Shown here in pieces: positions 25,266 through 34,511 of a stretch of 64,000 nt of DNA. Positions within the stretch are counted from its first letter, which is position 1. Each line of letters starts with the position of its first letter. Position numbers and translations under genes: made by a program. The stretch lies in contig JASTVH010000003.1 in NCBI GenBank assembly GCA_042862465.1, positions 186,001 through 250,000 of the forward strand, read 5' to 3'. The stretch is from JASTVH01 sp042862465 (lineage in GTDB: Bacteria > Pseudomonadota > Gammaproteobacteria > Pseudomonadales > Oleiphilaceae). The notes below the pieces were generated by a model, which worked only from the letters and a program-made list of their open reading frames with translations, was not told where the DNA came from and ran no database searches.

Positions 25266-26654
25266 ATGAGCAACACACGGGTGGAAAAGGACAGCCTGGG
25301 CGAGGTGGAGGTTCCCGCCGAAGCGCTGTGGGGCGCACAGACCCAGCGGGCCGTGGACAATTTTCCGGTGAGCGGCCGGCAGCTGCCGATTGCGTTCATT
25401 CATGCGATCGTCCGCATCAAGCGTTGCGCGGCGCTGGTCAACCAGCGGCTCGACCTGCTCGACAGCAATCGCGGCCATGCCATCGTGGAGGCCTGTGACC
25501 AGCTGTTGGCGGGTGCGCACGAAGACCAGTTCCCGGTGGACATCTACCAGACCGGGTCGGGCACCAGCACCAACATGAACGTGAATGAGGTGATTGCCAC
25601 CCTGGCTTCACGTCACAGCCCCGAAGCGGTCAATCCCAACGACCACGTCAACATGTCCCAGAGCAGCAACGACGTGATTCCCACGGCCATTCACCTGAGC
25701 AGTGTGCTGGCGGTGGAGGAGTCGCTGCTGCCGGCGTTGACGCACCTGCAGGAGATCATTGCGCAGCGGGAGAAAGAGACAGCGCAGTGGGTCAAGACCG
25801 GCCGCACCCACCTGATGGATGCCATGCCCGTGACCGTCGCCCAGGAACTGCGCACTTGGCGCGAGCAGCTGACCGGTGTCCAGCGGCGCCTGGAGCATGC
25901 CGTGGACGACCTGCTGCCGATTCCTCAGGGCGGCACGGCGGTTGGCACCGGGATCAATGCCCATCCGGACTTCGCGCAGGAGTTTGCCGACGAACTGAGC
26001 CACCTCTGTGGACAGAATTTCCTGCCGCTGGATCACAAATTCACGGCCCAGAGCGGGATCGACGCCCCGGTTGCGCTGTCGGGCCAGCTGCGGGGGCTGG
26101 CGGTGGTGCTCACCAAGATTGCCAACGACCTGCGCTGGATGAACAGCGGCCCGATCCACGGGCTGGCCGAGATCAGCCTGCCGGCCCTGCAGCCGGGCAG
26201 CAGCATCATGCCGGGCAAGGTCAATCCGGTGATTCCCGAGTCAGTGGCCATGGCCGCGGCCCAGGTCATGGGGCTGGATTCGTCGGTGGCGTTTGCCGGG
26301 CAGTCGGGTAATTTCCAGCTCAACGTGATGCTGCCGCTGGTGGCCAATAACCTGCTGGAGATGATCCAGTTGCTGTCCAACGCGTCGCTGATTCTGGGGG
26401 ACAAGGCGTTTGCCAATCTCACCGTGAATCAGGACCATCTGGCGGAGGCGGTAGGCCGTAACCCGGTGCTGGTGACGGCGCTGAATCCGGTGATTGGTTA
26501 CGCCAAGGCGGCGGATGTGGCCAAGCAGGCCTATCGGGAAGGGCGTGCCATCATCGATGTGGCCGAGGAACAGACGGACCTCTCCCGGGACGAGCTGGAG
26601 AAGCTGCTTGATCCGATCAAGCTGACCCAGGGCGGACTGCCCGATCAATCGTAG
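25266..26654 (+). CDS. fumC: class II fumarate hydratase
   Basis: Iron-independent, homotetrameric fumarase interconverting fumarate and malate in the TCA cycle. 462 aa (E. coli FumC 467). Signature GSSIMPGKVNP with the flexible active-site loop, TGSGTSTNMNVNEVIA, HVNMSQSSNDVIPTA and GRTHLMDAMPVT. The start at 25266 has a near-perfect AGGAGGT ribosome site. FumC is typically induced under oxidative or iron-poor conditions in this group; no Fur or SoxR site was identified here. Confidence 0.96.
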   Translation: MSNTRVEKDSLGEVEVPAEALWGAQTQRAVDNFPVSGRQLPIAFIHAIVRIKRCAALVNQRLDLLDSNRGHAIVEACDQLLAGAHEDQFPVDIYQTGSGTSTNMNVNEVIATLASRHSPEAVNPNDHVNMSQSSNDVIPTAIHLSSVLAVEESLLPALTHLQEIIAQREKETAQWVKTGRTHLMDAMPVTVAQELRTWREQLTGVQRRLEHAVDDLLPIPQGGTAVGTGINAHPDFAQEFADELSHLCGQNFLPLDHKFTAQSGIDAPVALSGQLRGLAVVLTKIANDLRWMNSGPIHGLAEISLPALQPGSSIMPGKVNPVIPESVAMAAAQVMGLDSSVAFAGQSGNFQLNVMLPLVANNLLEMIQLLSNASLILGDKAFANLTVNQDHLAEAVGRNPVLVTALNPVIGYAKAADVAKQAYREGRAIIDVAEEQTDLSRDELEKLLDPIKLTQGGLPDQS

Positions 26655-26666
26655 GAACGAGGTGGA

Positions 26667-27152
26667 ATGCTGCTGGGCGTACTGATGTTTCTGGGTCTGC
26701 TGACGGCCGCCAATGGTACGCCCGTACTGCTGACGCGCATGCTCGGTCCACGGCTGGCCTGTCCGGTGGACCAGGGGCGGATGGCCTGGGATGGCCGCCC
26801 CTGGCTGGGGCAGAGCAAGACCTGGCGGGGGATTGCCGGGAGCACCCTGGCCACCGGGGCCCTCGGGTTGCTGTTCGAATTCTCCCTCGCCTTCAGTCTC
26901 AGCTTCGGCTTGCTCGCCATGGCGGGGGATCTGCTTTCCAGTTTCATCAAACGTCGCCTGGGCTTGCAGTCCAGTGCCCGTGCCACCGGCCTCGACCAGG
27001 TCCCCGAAGCCCTGTTTCCGATGCTTGGGGCCTATGCTTTTCTCTCCATTTCGGTCTGGGAAGTGGCCATGGTGGTGCTGTTGTTCATTGCGTTGGAGAT
27101 GACCGTCTCGCCGTTGCTATTCCGCTTGGGGATTCGTGCGAAGCCCCACTAA
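26667..27152 (+). CDS. CDP-archaeol synthase family (CarS/DUF46) membrane protein
   Basis: 161 aa with four to five transmembrane segments. Family marks: NGTPVLLTRMLG, DGRPWLGQSKTWRG, GDLLSSFIKRRLGLQSSARA and GLDQVPEALFPMLGAYAF. These match PF01864, whose archaeal members join CTP to unsaturated archaetidic precursors; bacterial members are probably CDP-alcohol or CDP-diacylglycerol-like synthases of unproved substrate. GAGGTGGA precedes the ATG. It begins 12 nt after fumC, so it is probably cotranscribed. Confidence 0.85.
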   Translation: MLLGVLMFLGLLTAANGTPVLLTRMLGPRLACPVDQGRMAWDGRPWLGQSKTWRGIAGSTLATGALGLLFEFSLAFSLSFGLLAMAGDLLSSFIKRRLGLQSSARATGLDQVPEALFPMLGAYAFLSISVWEVAMVVLLFIALEMTVSPLLFRLGIRAKPH

Positions 27153-27158
27153 CCGCCG

Positions 27159-28130
27159 TCAGGCGGGGCCCCGTGTCAGCACATGCCGGGTGATTTCCGG
27201 TGGGCAGTTGAAGCGCACATTGACCACCGAGGTGCCGGTGCCGGGACTGGTGTAGCCCTGCATACCCTGATACTGCCAGGCGCCGCGACCGACAAAGCGG
27301 GGACAGTCCGCGTCCAGGGTCAGGGGAATCCCCCCGGGCAGGCAGATCTGGCCGCCGTGGGTGTGCCCGCACAGGAACACGTCGTAGCCCATTTCGGCGG
27401 CGCGATCATAGATTTCCGGCGTGTGGGAGAGCAGCACCGTGGTCGCGCCGGCGGGAATGCCTTCGCCGGCCTGTCGCAGGTCGTCCACCTGGTAATAGTG
27501 GGCGTCATCGACGCCGGCCAGCCACAGCTGTTCGCCGTTGCGCTCCACGGCGGTGTTTTCGTTCATCAGCAGCCGATAGCCCATGGCTTCCATCTCCGGC
27601 AGCATACGGATGCTGTCGTGATTGCCCAGCACAGCGAATACCTCACCGCGCAGCTGGTCCCGTAACCGGCGCATCCCGTCCATGGCCGGTTCGATGGTAC
27701 CCCAGGTGTCGCGGCGGTAGTCCCCGGTGAGAACGCAGAGATCGTAGTCCAGGTCCCGGACTCGCTCCAGCAACACCTGCAGCGCCAGTTCGTCCATGTC
27801 CACGTGGAGATCGGTCAGGTGCAGGATGCGGTACCCCTCGAAGGCTGGCGGCAGATCCGGGAGGACCAGTCGGTTGTCCACCATCCGGTGCCGGCGACCG
27901 TTGGCCTGGCCCCGGCCGTGCATCCCCGCCAGACGCAGGGAGACGCGGATCATGAACTGCAGCGAGAGCCAGTTTTCCGGGTGAAAGAAGGTGAGGCCGC
28001 CGCCAAAGGTACGCACTTTCCTGGTCTGCTCGATGGTCAGTCGTCTGCGCGCATGGTCGGCGCCCAGCCGGAGTTCGAGCTGGTGCAGCAAATCCTCTTC
28101 CGGTGCGTCCTGTGCCAGAGTCTGTTCCAT
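27159..28130 (-). CDS. calcineurin-like metallophosphoesterase
   Basis: 323 aa. Full metal-site motif set: HLTDLHVD, LTGDYRRD, LGNHD, LSHTPEI and CGHTHGGQ, closest in style to membrane-associated YaeI/YkuE phosphohydrolases that may act on UDP-sugar lipids. An unusual N-terminal region of about 100 residues (acidic start, GGGLTFFHPENWLSLQFMIR) precedes the catalytic domain. The ATG at 28130 has GGGAG 8 nt upstream; the start at 28250 lacks one. It is convergent with the CarS-like gene, 6 bp apart. Confidence 0.88.
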   Translation of the reverse strand: MEQTLAQDAPEEDLLHQLELRLGADHARRRLTIEQTRKVRTFGGGLTFFHPENWLSLQFMIRVSLRLAGMHGRGQANGRRHRMVDNRLVLPDLPPAFEGYRILHLTDLHVDMDELALQVLLERVRDLDYDLCVLTGDYRRDTWGTIEPAMDGMRRLRDQLRGEVFAVLGNHDSIRMLPEMEAMGYRLLMNENTAVERNGEQLWLAGVDDAHYYQVDDLRQAGEGIPAGATTVLLSHTPEIYDRAAEMGYDVFLCGHTHGGQICLPGGIPLTLDADCPRFVGRGAWQYQGMQGYTSPGTGTSVVNVRFNCPPEITRHVLTRGPA

Positions 28131-28347
28131 CACATACTCCCTGAAATGTGCTGTTCCCAGCATAGTCGCTTGAGGCACCGCGACGAAACCGTTGGCTGTC
28201 GGACGGAGCGCCCCTTTTTTTAGTAGGGATTGAGGCGAATCAAGGACCATTGCCGTGTCACGAAGGTGTCATTGAATCCTGCCAGAGTTTTTCGTGACAA
28301 TGACCGGGCAGTTTCCTGTCGCCATCGGATTTACGGAGGGTACACCG

Positions 28348-28602
28348 ATGAGTAAGCCCATTCTAGGCGGCCTTTTCGAAATCGAGGATCCTCATCAACT
28401 GCGCCTGAATGCCCAGCCGGATGACACGGATGGCATCCCCCCTTACACGTCCTATTTTTTCAGGGAACTGGATGAAGAAGGCAACCCGGTCTGTACCTAT
28501 CGCTATTGGGAAGCGGCGGACGGCGCGTTTTACGGCGCCGAGAGCTACACCCTGGATGGGAGCATGATCCAGCGGCGCCATTGTTCGCGCGAGCAGCTTT
28601 AG
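28348..28602 (+). CDS. small soluble protein, unknown
   Basis: 84 aa, acidic/aromatic, MSKPILGGLFEIEDPHQLRL then PYTSYFFRELDEEGNPVCTYRYWEAADGAFYG. The ATG at 28348 follows GGAGGG about 8 nt upstream, better than the listed start at 28294. No family recognised. Convergent with arcC, 20 bp apart. An imperfect upstream pair TGTCACGAA (28256-28264) and TTCGTGACA (28291-28299) might be an operator. Confidence 0.62.
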   Translation: MSKPILGGLFEIEDPHQLRLNAQPDDTDGIPPYTSYFFRELDEEGNPVCTYRYWEAADGAFYGAESYTLDGSMIQRRHCSREQL

Positions 28603-28622
28603 TGTCCCGTTGGTTGCCTGAA

Positions 28623-29549
28623 TCAGTCGCCGCGGCTGGGTTCCCGGGTGCTGATCCAGGTTCCCGCCTCGCCCCGACAGAGCCCTTCGATATCCTGCAG
28701 GGCGCCAATCACCGCTGGATGACCGGTCAGGCGCGCAAATTCGCAGGCGGCCTCCACTTTCGGTCCCATGGACCCGGCGGGGAACGCCATGCGCGCCAGG
28801 TCGTCGGGATGAATACGCTCGACTCGCTGCTGGCTGGGTTTCCCGTAGTCTTGAAAGACCCCTTCCACATCCGTGGCAATGATCAATAGATCCGCTTCCA
28901 GCTCCCGGGCCAGTAGCGAGGCGCACAGATCCTTGTCGATCACGGCCTCCACGCCCTCGAGCTGGCCCTCGGCGTTGTAGCGGGTGGGAATCCCGCCGCC
29001 ACCGGAACAGATCAGCACCGTGCCCTTTTCCAGTAGCCAGTGCATGGGGCGTAGCTCGAAAATACGCTGTGGTTTGGGGCTGGGCACCACGCGGCGGTAG
29101 TGGTCGCCATCCGGCGCCACATCCCAGCCACGCTCGGCCGCCAGGCTTTCCGCTTCTTCACGGCTGTAGACGGGGCCGATGAATTTGGTCGGATGCTGAA
29201 AAGCCGGATCATCGGCGGCCACTTCCACCTGGGTCAGCAGGGTGGCGAAAGGCACCTCCTGCGGTAGCAGGTTGCCCAGCTCCTGCTCGATCAGATAGCC
29301 GATCATGCCTTCGGTTTCCGCCCCCAGCACATCCAGCGGATAGGGCGCGACCTCGGTATAGGCCAGCCCCTGGAGCGCCAGCAGCCCCACCTGGGGACCG
29401 TTGCCATGGGCGATGACCAGTTCGTTGCCGGGCTGGATCCGGGCCAGGTGGGACACCGCTTCATGTACGTTCTGCCGCTGGCGATCGGCGCTCAGGGGTT
29501 CCCCCCGGCGAAGCAGGGCGTTGCCGCCCAAAGCCGCTACGATACGCAT
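28623..29549 (-). CDS. arcC: carbamate kinase
   Basis: Last enzyme of the arginine deiminase pathway: carbamoyl phosphate + ADP gives ATP + carbamate. 308 aa. Motifs: RIVAALGGNALLRRGEPLS, HGNGPQVGLL, GAETEGMIGYLIEQEL, VLICSGGGGIPTRYN, DKDLCASLLARELEADLLII and GSMGPKVEAACEF. Follows arcB by 9 bp at the end of arcDABC, giving substrate-level ATP when oxygen is low. Confidence 0.97.
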   Translation of the reverse strand: MRIVAALGGNALLRRGEPLSADRQRQNVHEAVSHLARIQPGNELVIAHGNGPQVGLLALQGLAYTEVAPYPLDVLGAETEGMIGYLIEQELGNLLPQEVPFATLLTQVEVAADDPAFQHPTKFIGPVYSREEAESLAAERGWDVAPDGDHYRRVVPSPKPQRIFELRPMHWLLEKGTVLICSGGGGIPTRYNAEGQLEGVEAVIDKDLCASLLARELEADLLIIATDVEGVFQDYGKPSQQRVERIHPDDLARMAFPAGSMGPKVEAACEFARLTGHPAVIGALQDIEGLCRGEAGTWISTREPSRGD

Positions 29550-29558
29550 GACGTTCTC

Positions 29559-30566
29559 CTATCGTTCCGCCAGAGTCGAGAGCAGCACGGCCTTGATTGT
29601 GTGCATGCGGTTTTCTGCCTGGTCGAAGACGATGGACGCCTCTGATTCGAAGACCTCGTCCGTCACCTCCACGCCGTTATCCAGCCCGTGCTGTTCCGCC
29701 AGCTGCTTGCCGATCTTGGTCTCGGCATTGTGCAGGGCCGGCAGGCAGTGCATGAAGCGGACCCGCGGGTTGTGGGCGGCGGCCATCAGGGCCGGATTGA
29801 CCTGGTAGGGGAGCAGCAGCTTGATGCGTGAGTCCCAGGTTTCCACCGGCTCCCCCATGGAGACCCAGACGTCGGTATGGATGAAGTCGACGCCATCCAC
29901 CGCGCTTTGCGGATCCTCGGTCAGGGTCAGCCGGGCGCCGGTCTTCTCGGCAATGGCGCGGCACTGTTCAACCAGTTCTTCCTTGGGCCACAGGGACCGC
30001 GGTGCGGCCAGACGGACGTCCATGCCCAACTGGCAGCCGACAATCATCAGCGAATTGCCCATGTTGTTGCGGGCGTCCCCGACGTAGGCGTAACGGATCT
30101 CATGCAGGGGCTTTTCCACGTGCTCGCGCATGGTCATCACATCGGCCAGCATCTGCGTGGGGTGGTACTCGTCGGTCAGCCCGTTATAGACCGGCACGCC
30201 GGCGTTCGCTGCCAGCTCCTCCACGATGGCCTGGCTGAAGCCGCGGTACTCGATGGCATCGAACATGCGACCCAGCACCCGGGCCGTGTCCTTGATGCTC
30301 TCCTTGTGGCCGATCTGCGACGAACTCGGGTCGATGTAGGTGACATGGGCGCCCTGGTCGTGGGCCGCGACCTCGAAGGCGCAGCGAGTGCGGGTGGAGG
30401 ATTTCTCGAAGATCAGGGCAATGTTCTTGCCCTGCAGGCGCGGCTGCTCACTGCCGATGGCCTTGGCCCGCTTGAGGTCGCGGGACAGGTCCAGCAGGTA
30501 GCGCAGCTGTTGGGGGGTGAAGTCCAGCAGGTTGAGCAGGCTGCGGTTATGAACATTGAATGACAT
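29559..30566 (-). CDS. arcB: catabolic ornithine carbamoyltransferase
   Basis: Phosphorolysis of citrulline to ornithine and carbamoyl phosphate. 335 aa (Pseudomonas ArcB 336). Carbamoyl-phosphate site SSTRTRCAF (56-64), the following DPSSSQIGHKES, MFDAIEYRGF and HCLPALHN near residue 272. The operon position with arcA and arcC identifies the catabolic rather than anabolic enzyme. Confidence 0.97.
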   Translation of the reverse strand: MSFNVHNRSLLNLLDFTPQQLRYLLDLSRDLKRAKAIGSEQPRLQGKNIALIFEKSSTRTRCAFEVAAHDQGAHVTYIDPSSSQIGHKESIKDTARVLGRMFDAIEYRGFSQAIVEELAANAGVPVYNGLTDEYHPTQMLADVMTMREHVEKPLHEIRYAYVGDARNNMGNSLMIVGCQLGMDVRLAAPRSLWPKEELVEQCRAIAEKTGARLTLTEDPQSAVDGVDFIHTDVWVSMGEPVETWDSRIKLLLPYQVNPALMAAAHNPRVRFMHCLPALHNAETKIGKQLAEQHGLDNGVEVTDEVFESEASIVFDQAENRMHTIKAVLLSTLAER

Positions 30567-30583
30567 GGTGCGCTCCTTGTCGG

Positions 30584-31834
30584 TCAGTAGTCGACGGCAT
30601 CACGGCTCAGGGGGCAGGTCATGCAATGGCTGCCCCCGCGTCCCCGGCCCAGTTCGCTGGCAGTAATGGTGATCACTTCCACTCCGGCCTTGCGCAGCCG
30701 GGTGTTGGTGTAGGTGTTGCGGTCGTAGCCCACCACCACACCGGGTTCGAGGCAGACCATGTTGTTGCCGTCGTCCCACTGTTCGCGTTCCTGCTCGTAG
30801 CTGTCGCCGCCGGTCTCGACGGTACGCAGGGCTTTCAGGCCCAGGGCCTCGGCCACGACATCGAGGAACGGGGCTTTCTCCACCCGGATATCCAGGTGAG
30901 AGTCGCTGTCGCCGGGGCGAATGGAGAACGTGGCGATGCGCTCCACCACTTCGGGAAACAGGGTGACCAGATCGTGGTCGCAGAACGTGAAAACCGTATC
31001 CAGGTGCATGGCCGAACGCATGCGCGGCAAGGCCGCAACGATCACCCGTTCGGCCGCGCCGTGGCGGAACAGTGATTGCGCCAGCAACCCGATAGCCTGA
31101 CGCGAGGTCCGCTCGCCCATGCCCACCAGGACCACGCCCTGGCCCAGGGGCATGACGTCACCGCCTTCCAGGGTGGCCATGCCGTGGTCGGCCTCCGGAT
31201 TGCCCCACCACACCTGAAAATCGGCCGCCTGGAAAGACGGGTGAAAGCGGTAGATGGCGTCCGCCAGGATCGTCTCCTGACGCCGGGCCGGCCAGTACAT
31301 GGGGTTGAGTGTAACGCCGCCGTAGATCCAGCAGGTGGTATCCCGGGTAAAGACGGTGTTGGGCAGAGGGGGCAGTACAAAACCGGCGCGGCCAACGAAT
31401 TCCTGGAACAGCTTGGCTTCGTGGCTGTGCAGGTCTGAAGGCAGGTCGGAGCCGGCGATGCCGCCGATCATGAACTCGGCCAGGTCGTGCGCGGGCATTT
31501 CATCGAGCCACGCCCGGACGTCCGCGGCCAGGCCCAGGCCAACATTTTGATCGGTGATCCGTCGATCAAGGACCTGTCGTCGCGCTTCATCCTGAGCCAG
31601 GGTGTCGGCCAGCAGGTCGTGCATGTCCACCACTTCGATGCCGCGGTCTTCCATCTTGGTGACAAAGTCGTAGTGGTCGCGGCGCGCCTGCTGGACCCAG
31701 ATCACGTCGTCGAACAGCAGCTCGTCGCAGTTTTGGGGGGTCAGGCGCAGGTGCGCCAGGCCCGGTCGGCACACCATGACCTTGCGCAGGTTGCCAATTT
31801 CAGAGTGAACGCCGAGAGCGGCTTGTGTGCTCAT
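30584..31834 (-). CDS. arcA: arginine deiminase
   Basis: Converts arginine to citrulline and ammonia. 416 aa (Pseudomonas aeruginosa ArcA 418). The catalytic Cys404 lies in RGGSHCMTCPL at the C-terminus; the catalytic His/Asp region is AEFMIGG and NTVFTRDTTCWI, and LEGGDVMPLG is conserved. Second gene of arcDABC, 22 bp after arcD. Ammonia production would also buffer acid. Confidence 0.97.
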   Translation of the reverse strand: MSTQAALGVHSEIGNLRKVMVCRPGLAHLRLTPQNCDELLFDDVIWVQQARRDHYDFVTKMEDRGIEVVDMHDLLADTLAQDEARRQVLDRRITDQNVGLGLAADVRAWLDEMPAHDLAEFMIGGIAGSDLPSDLHSHEAKLFQEFVGRAGFVLPPLPNTVFTRDTTCWIYGGVTLNPMYWPARRQETILADAIYRFHPSFQAADFQVWWGNPEADHGMATLEGGDVMPLGQGVVLVGMGERTSRQAIGLLAQSLFRHGAAERVIVAALPRMRSAMHLDTVFTFCDHDLVTLFPEVVERIATFSIRPGDSDSHLDIRVEKAPFLDVVAEALGLKALRTVETGGDSYEQEREQWDDGNNMVCLEPGVVVGYDRNTYTNTRLRKAGVEVITITASELGRGRGGSHCMTCPLSRDAVDY

Positions 31835-31856
31835 GTAACTCTCCTTGTATCGGCCA

Positions 31857-33287
31857 TCAAAGGCTCAGTGTCCCGGTATATAGTCCCCACACCCCGATGA
31901 CGGCGCCGATCAGCACCACGACCAGGATGGCTGTTTCGTAGGGCTGGAATACCTTCTGGTTGCGCTCGCGCTTGGCCATGGCGAAGAGGATGGCGCCCGG
32001 GGCATAAAGAATGGCACTGAGCAGCAGGTACTGGATGCCGGCCGCGTAGAGCAGCCAGATGGCATAGATGACGGCCACGGCGGCAATGAACAGATCCTTG
32101 TTGCGGCTGGGGTCCGTGGCTGAATAGGTTTCACCGCGCACCGCCAGCACCAGGGCATAGAGGGCAGACCACAGGTAGGGCACCAGGATCATGGAGGTGG
32201 CCAGATAGAACAGCTGCAGGTAGGTGTTGGCCTGGAACAGGGTGATCAGCAAAAAGAGCTGGATGAGGCCGTTGCTGATCCACAGGGCGCTGGCGGGTAC
32301 CTCCTTGCGGTTCTCCTTGGCCAGGAAGGACGGCATGGTGCCATCGCCGGCCGGGATGTAGAGCGTTTCGGCACACAGCAGGGTCCAGCTGAGCAGGGCA
32401 CCACACAGGGAGACGATCAGGCCGATATTGATCAATGTTGCCCCCCAGGGGCCGACCACCTGTTCCAGCACGCCCGCCATGGACGGGTTTTTGAGTCCGG
32501 CCAGTTCGGCCTGGGCCATGATGCCATAGGACAGGACGTTCACCAGAACCAGCAGTGCGAGTACGCTGACAAACCCGAACAGTGTTGCCTTACCCACGTC
32601 CGAGCGCTTGCCGGAACGTTTGGAGTAGACGCTGGCCCCCTCGATGCCGATGAATACCCAGACGGTCACCAGCATCATGTTGCGCACCTGGTCCAGCACG
32701 CTGCCCTGGTCGGCATTGCTGGCGCCCCAGAAATCCGCGGTGAACAGGTCGAACTTGAAGCCGATCGCCGCCAGGATGATAAACAGGATCAGGGGCACGA
32801 TCTTGGCCACGGTGGTGATGGCATTGATGAAGGCCGCTTCCCTGAGACCGTTGAGCACCAGGAAATGCACCAGCCAGAGCAGTATCGACGCGCCAATGAT
32901 GGCGGGCAGGGTGTTGCCTTCGCCAAACACGGGAAAGAAAAAGCCCAGGGAGCTGAACAACAGCACAAAGTAGCTGACGTTGCCGATCCAGGCGCTGATC
33001 CAGTAGCCCCAGGCTGAACTGAAGCCCATGTAGTCGCCAAAGCCGGCCTTGGCATAGGCGTAGACCCCGCTGTCCAGTTCCGGCTTGCGAACCGCCAGGG
33101 ACTGGAACACGAAGGCCAGAGCCAGCATGCCCACGCCGGTGACCAGCCAGCCGATCAGCATGGCTCCGGCACTGGCGCTGGCCGCGGTATTCTGGGGAAG
33201 GGAGAAGATGCCGCCGCCGACCATGGAACCGATCACGATCGCGGTCAGTGCGGAAACCGATAACCTGACGTTGGAAGAGGTGTTCAT
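31857..33287 (-). CDS. arcD: arginine/ornithine antiporter
   Basis: Inner-membrane APC-superfamily exchanger bringing in arginine for ornithine. 476 aa with about 12 hydrophobic segments. The N-terminal ALTAIVIGSMVGGGIFSLPQ carries the APC substrate-binding GSMVGGGIFSLP, and KPELDSGVYAYAKAGFGDY follows. First gene of arcDABC. The 140 bp upstream holds an ANR/FNR-like site at 33368-33381. Confidence 0.95.
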   Translation of the reverse strand: MNTSSNVRLSVSALTAIVIGSMVGGGIFSLPQNTAASASAGAMLIGWLVTGVGMLALAFVFQSLAVRKPELDSGVYAYAKAGFGDYMGFSSAWGYWISAWIGNVSYFVLLFSSLGFFFPVFGEGNTLPAIIGASILLWLVHFLVLNGLREAAFINAITTVAKIVPLILFIILAAIGFKFDLFTADFWGASNADQGSVLDQVRNMMLVTVWVFIGIEGASVYSKRSGKRSDVGKATLFGFVSVLALLVLVNVLSYGIMAQAELAGLKNPSMAGVLEQVVGPWGATLINIGLIVSLCGALLSWTLLCAETLYIPAGDGTMPSFLAKENRKEVPASALWISNGLIQLFLLITLFQANTYLQLFYLATSMILVPYLWSALYALVLAVRGETYSATDPSRNKDLFIAAVAVIYAIWLLYAAGIQYLLLSAILYAPGAILFAMAKRERNQKVFQPYETAILVVVLIGAVIGVWGLYTGTLSL

Positions 33288-33367
33288 CAGACGCTCCTTG
33301 TGACGTTTTTCTTCTTAGCGAATGGTTAAATCGTGAACAGTTTGTCAGTCGAGGGTGGGGTGGGATC

Positions 33368-33381
33368 TTGTCTCAAGTCAA
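33368..33381 (-). promoter_or_regulatory. ANR/FNR-like site upstream of arcD
   Basis: Minus-strand TTGACTTGAGACAA compares with TTGAT-N4-ATCAA: the left half matches 4 of 5 and the right half 3 of 5. It lies 81-94 bp upstream of the arcD ATG. arcD is a classic ANR target in Pseudomonas. No strong -10 at the ideal distance was found. Confidence 0.4.
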
Positions 33382-33427
33382 AGAGGGTGAGGGTTATTTC
33401 TAGGTAGTTGCCGCAACCCGGTGGTGC

Positions 33428-33904
33428 TCAGGGGGCAACATACAGAATGTCTGAAACGCAGCCGTCCTGAAAATAGATGCGTTGCACCCGCGTGATGGCC
33501 GGGAAAGTGTAGCGATTCTCCCGCAGATCGTAGGTCCAGAGCGGCTGCGGCTGGTCGTAGGTCTGATCGGGTTCGCCCAGGGCCTGGCGTACCTGTTCCT
33601 GCGTCATGCCCGGGACCACCCGCTGACGGATGAGCAAAGTGCGCAGGCGCGTGGAGGAAATAGGGCGGCAGGCAGACGGGGCGGGAGGTGTGGCTTCGGC
33701 GTCTTCGTGAGCCGCCGATTGCGAGGTGCTTTCCAGCTCGGAGGGCGGGACCATCCGGTTGTCCGTGCCGAGAACGACGACTTCCGCATCGGGACCGCAG
33801 GGCGTGTCGGAAAAGACGCTGCCTTTCTCGCCACAACGGTAAATCTCAGCATGGGCCACGGCGGCCACAATCACGGCAGGGGCCAGCGGTAGAAGTCGCC
33901 ACAT
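33428..33904 (-). CDS. DUF4124-type secreted protein with SmpA/BamE-like C-terminus
   Basis: 158 aa with a signal peptide (MWRLLPLAPAVIVAAVAHA, cleavage after AHA). The mature start EIYRCGEKGSVFSDTPCGPDAEVVVL is the DUF4124 pattern. A Pro/Ala-rich linker follows, then VVPGMTQEQVRQALGEPDQTY, which resembles the BamE/SmpA fold's outer-membrane lipoprotein motif, and WTYDLRE. No lipobox Cys is visible, so it is probably periplasmic. Function unknown. Confidence 0.72.
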   Translation of the reverse strand: MWRLLPLAPAVIVAAVAHAEIYRCGEKGSVFSDTPCGPDAEVVVLGTDNRMVPPSELESTSQSAAHEDAEATPPAPSACRPISSTRLRTLLIRQRVVPGMTQEQVRQALGEPDQTYDQPQPLWTYDLRENRYTFPAITRVQRIYFQDGCVSDILYVAP

Positions 33905-33990
33905 GGTCTGTCATCTCCCGGGAGTTGCTCCATTCTCCTCTCCTCTGGCCTAATACCGCAATCCCGTAAGGCCGTGAGAGGAGGATGTGC

Positions 33991-34320
33991 ATGAATTTCG
34001 TATTTCTGACCCTGGCGATTGTTGCCGAAGTAGTGGCCACCTCCGCGCTCAAGTCCTCGGCCGGCTTTACCCGCCTGTGGCCTTCGGTCGTGGTGGTCTG
34101 CGGCTACGGGTTCTCCTTCTTCATGCTGTCCCTGGCGTTGCGTTCCATCCCCATGGGCGTGGCCTATGCGCTCTGGGCCGGTCTCGGCATTGTGCTGATC
34201 GCCCTGGTGGGCGTTTTCTTCTACAACGAAAAACTCGACCTCCCTGCGATTGCCGGGTTCACCCTCATTATCAGTGGTGTCCTCGTGCTGAATCTGTTCT
34301 CCCGCACCGCAGGCCACTGA
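33991..34320 (+). CDS. emrE: small multidrug resistance (SMR) efflux protein
   Basis: Proton-coupled antiporter for lipophilic cations, working as a dimer. 109 aa (EmrE 110) with four transmembrane helices. The essential Glu is in AIVAEVVATSALKSS near residue 13; SIPMGVAYALWAGLGIVLI and LDLPAIAGFTLIISGV match EmrE closely. The ATG at 33991 was chosen because the AGGAGG (33979-33984) is just upstream; the ATG at 33985 is too close. The emrE symbol denotes the family, not proven substrate range. Confidence 0.9.
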   Translation: MNFVFLTLAIVAEVVATSALKSSAGFTRLWPSVVVVCGYGFSFFMLSLALRSIPMGVAYALWAGLGIVLIALVGVFFYNEKLDLPAIAGFTLIISGVLVLNLFSRTAGH

Positions 34321-34511
34321 ATTTGACCAGGCGGTTGAGTCGGGAAATTCCGTCCCGGAAAGAGCGGCGCGTCTTGCAGGTCTGACGTTTTAGGCTGCAT
34401 TACCTAGGTTTAGCCGGTACCCTTGCGAAAAATGTGCACGGATGTACCACAACAAAGACAAGAGTCATCGCGCATTTCCTCTAACGAATGGATAGTTAAG
34501 GAGAATGACCC

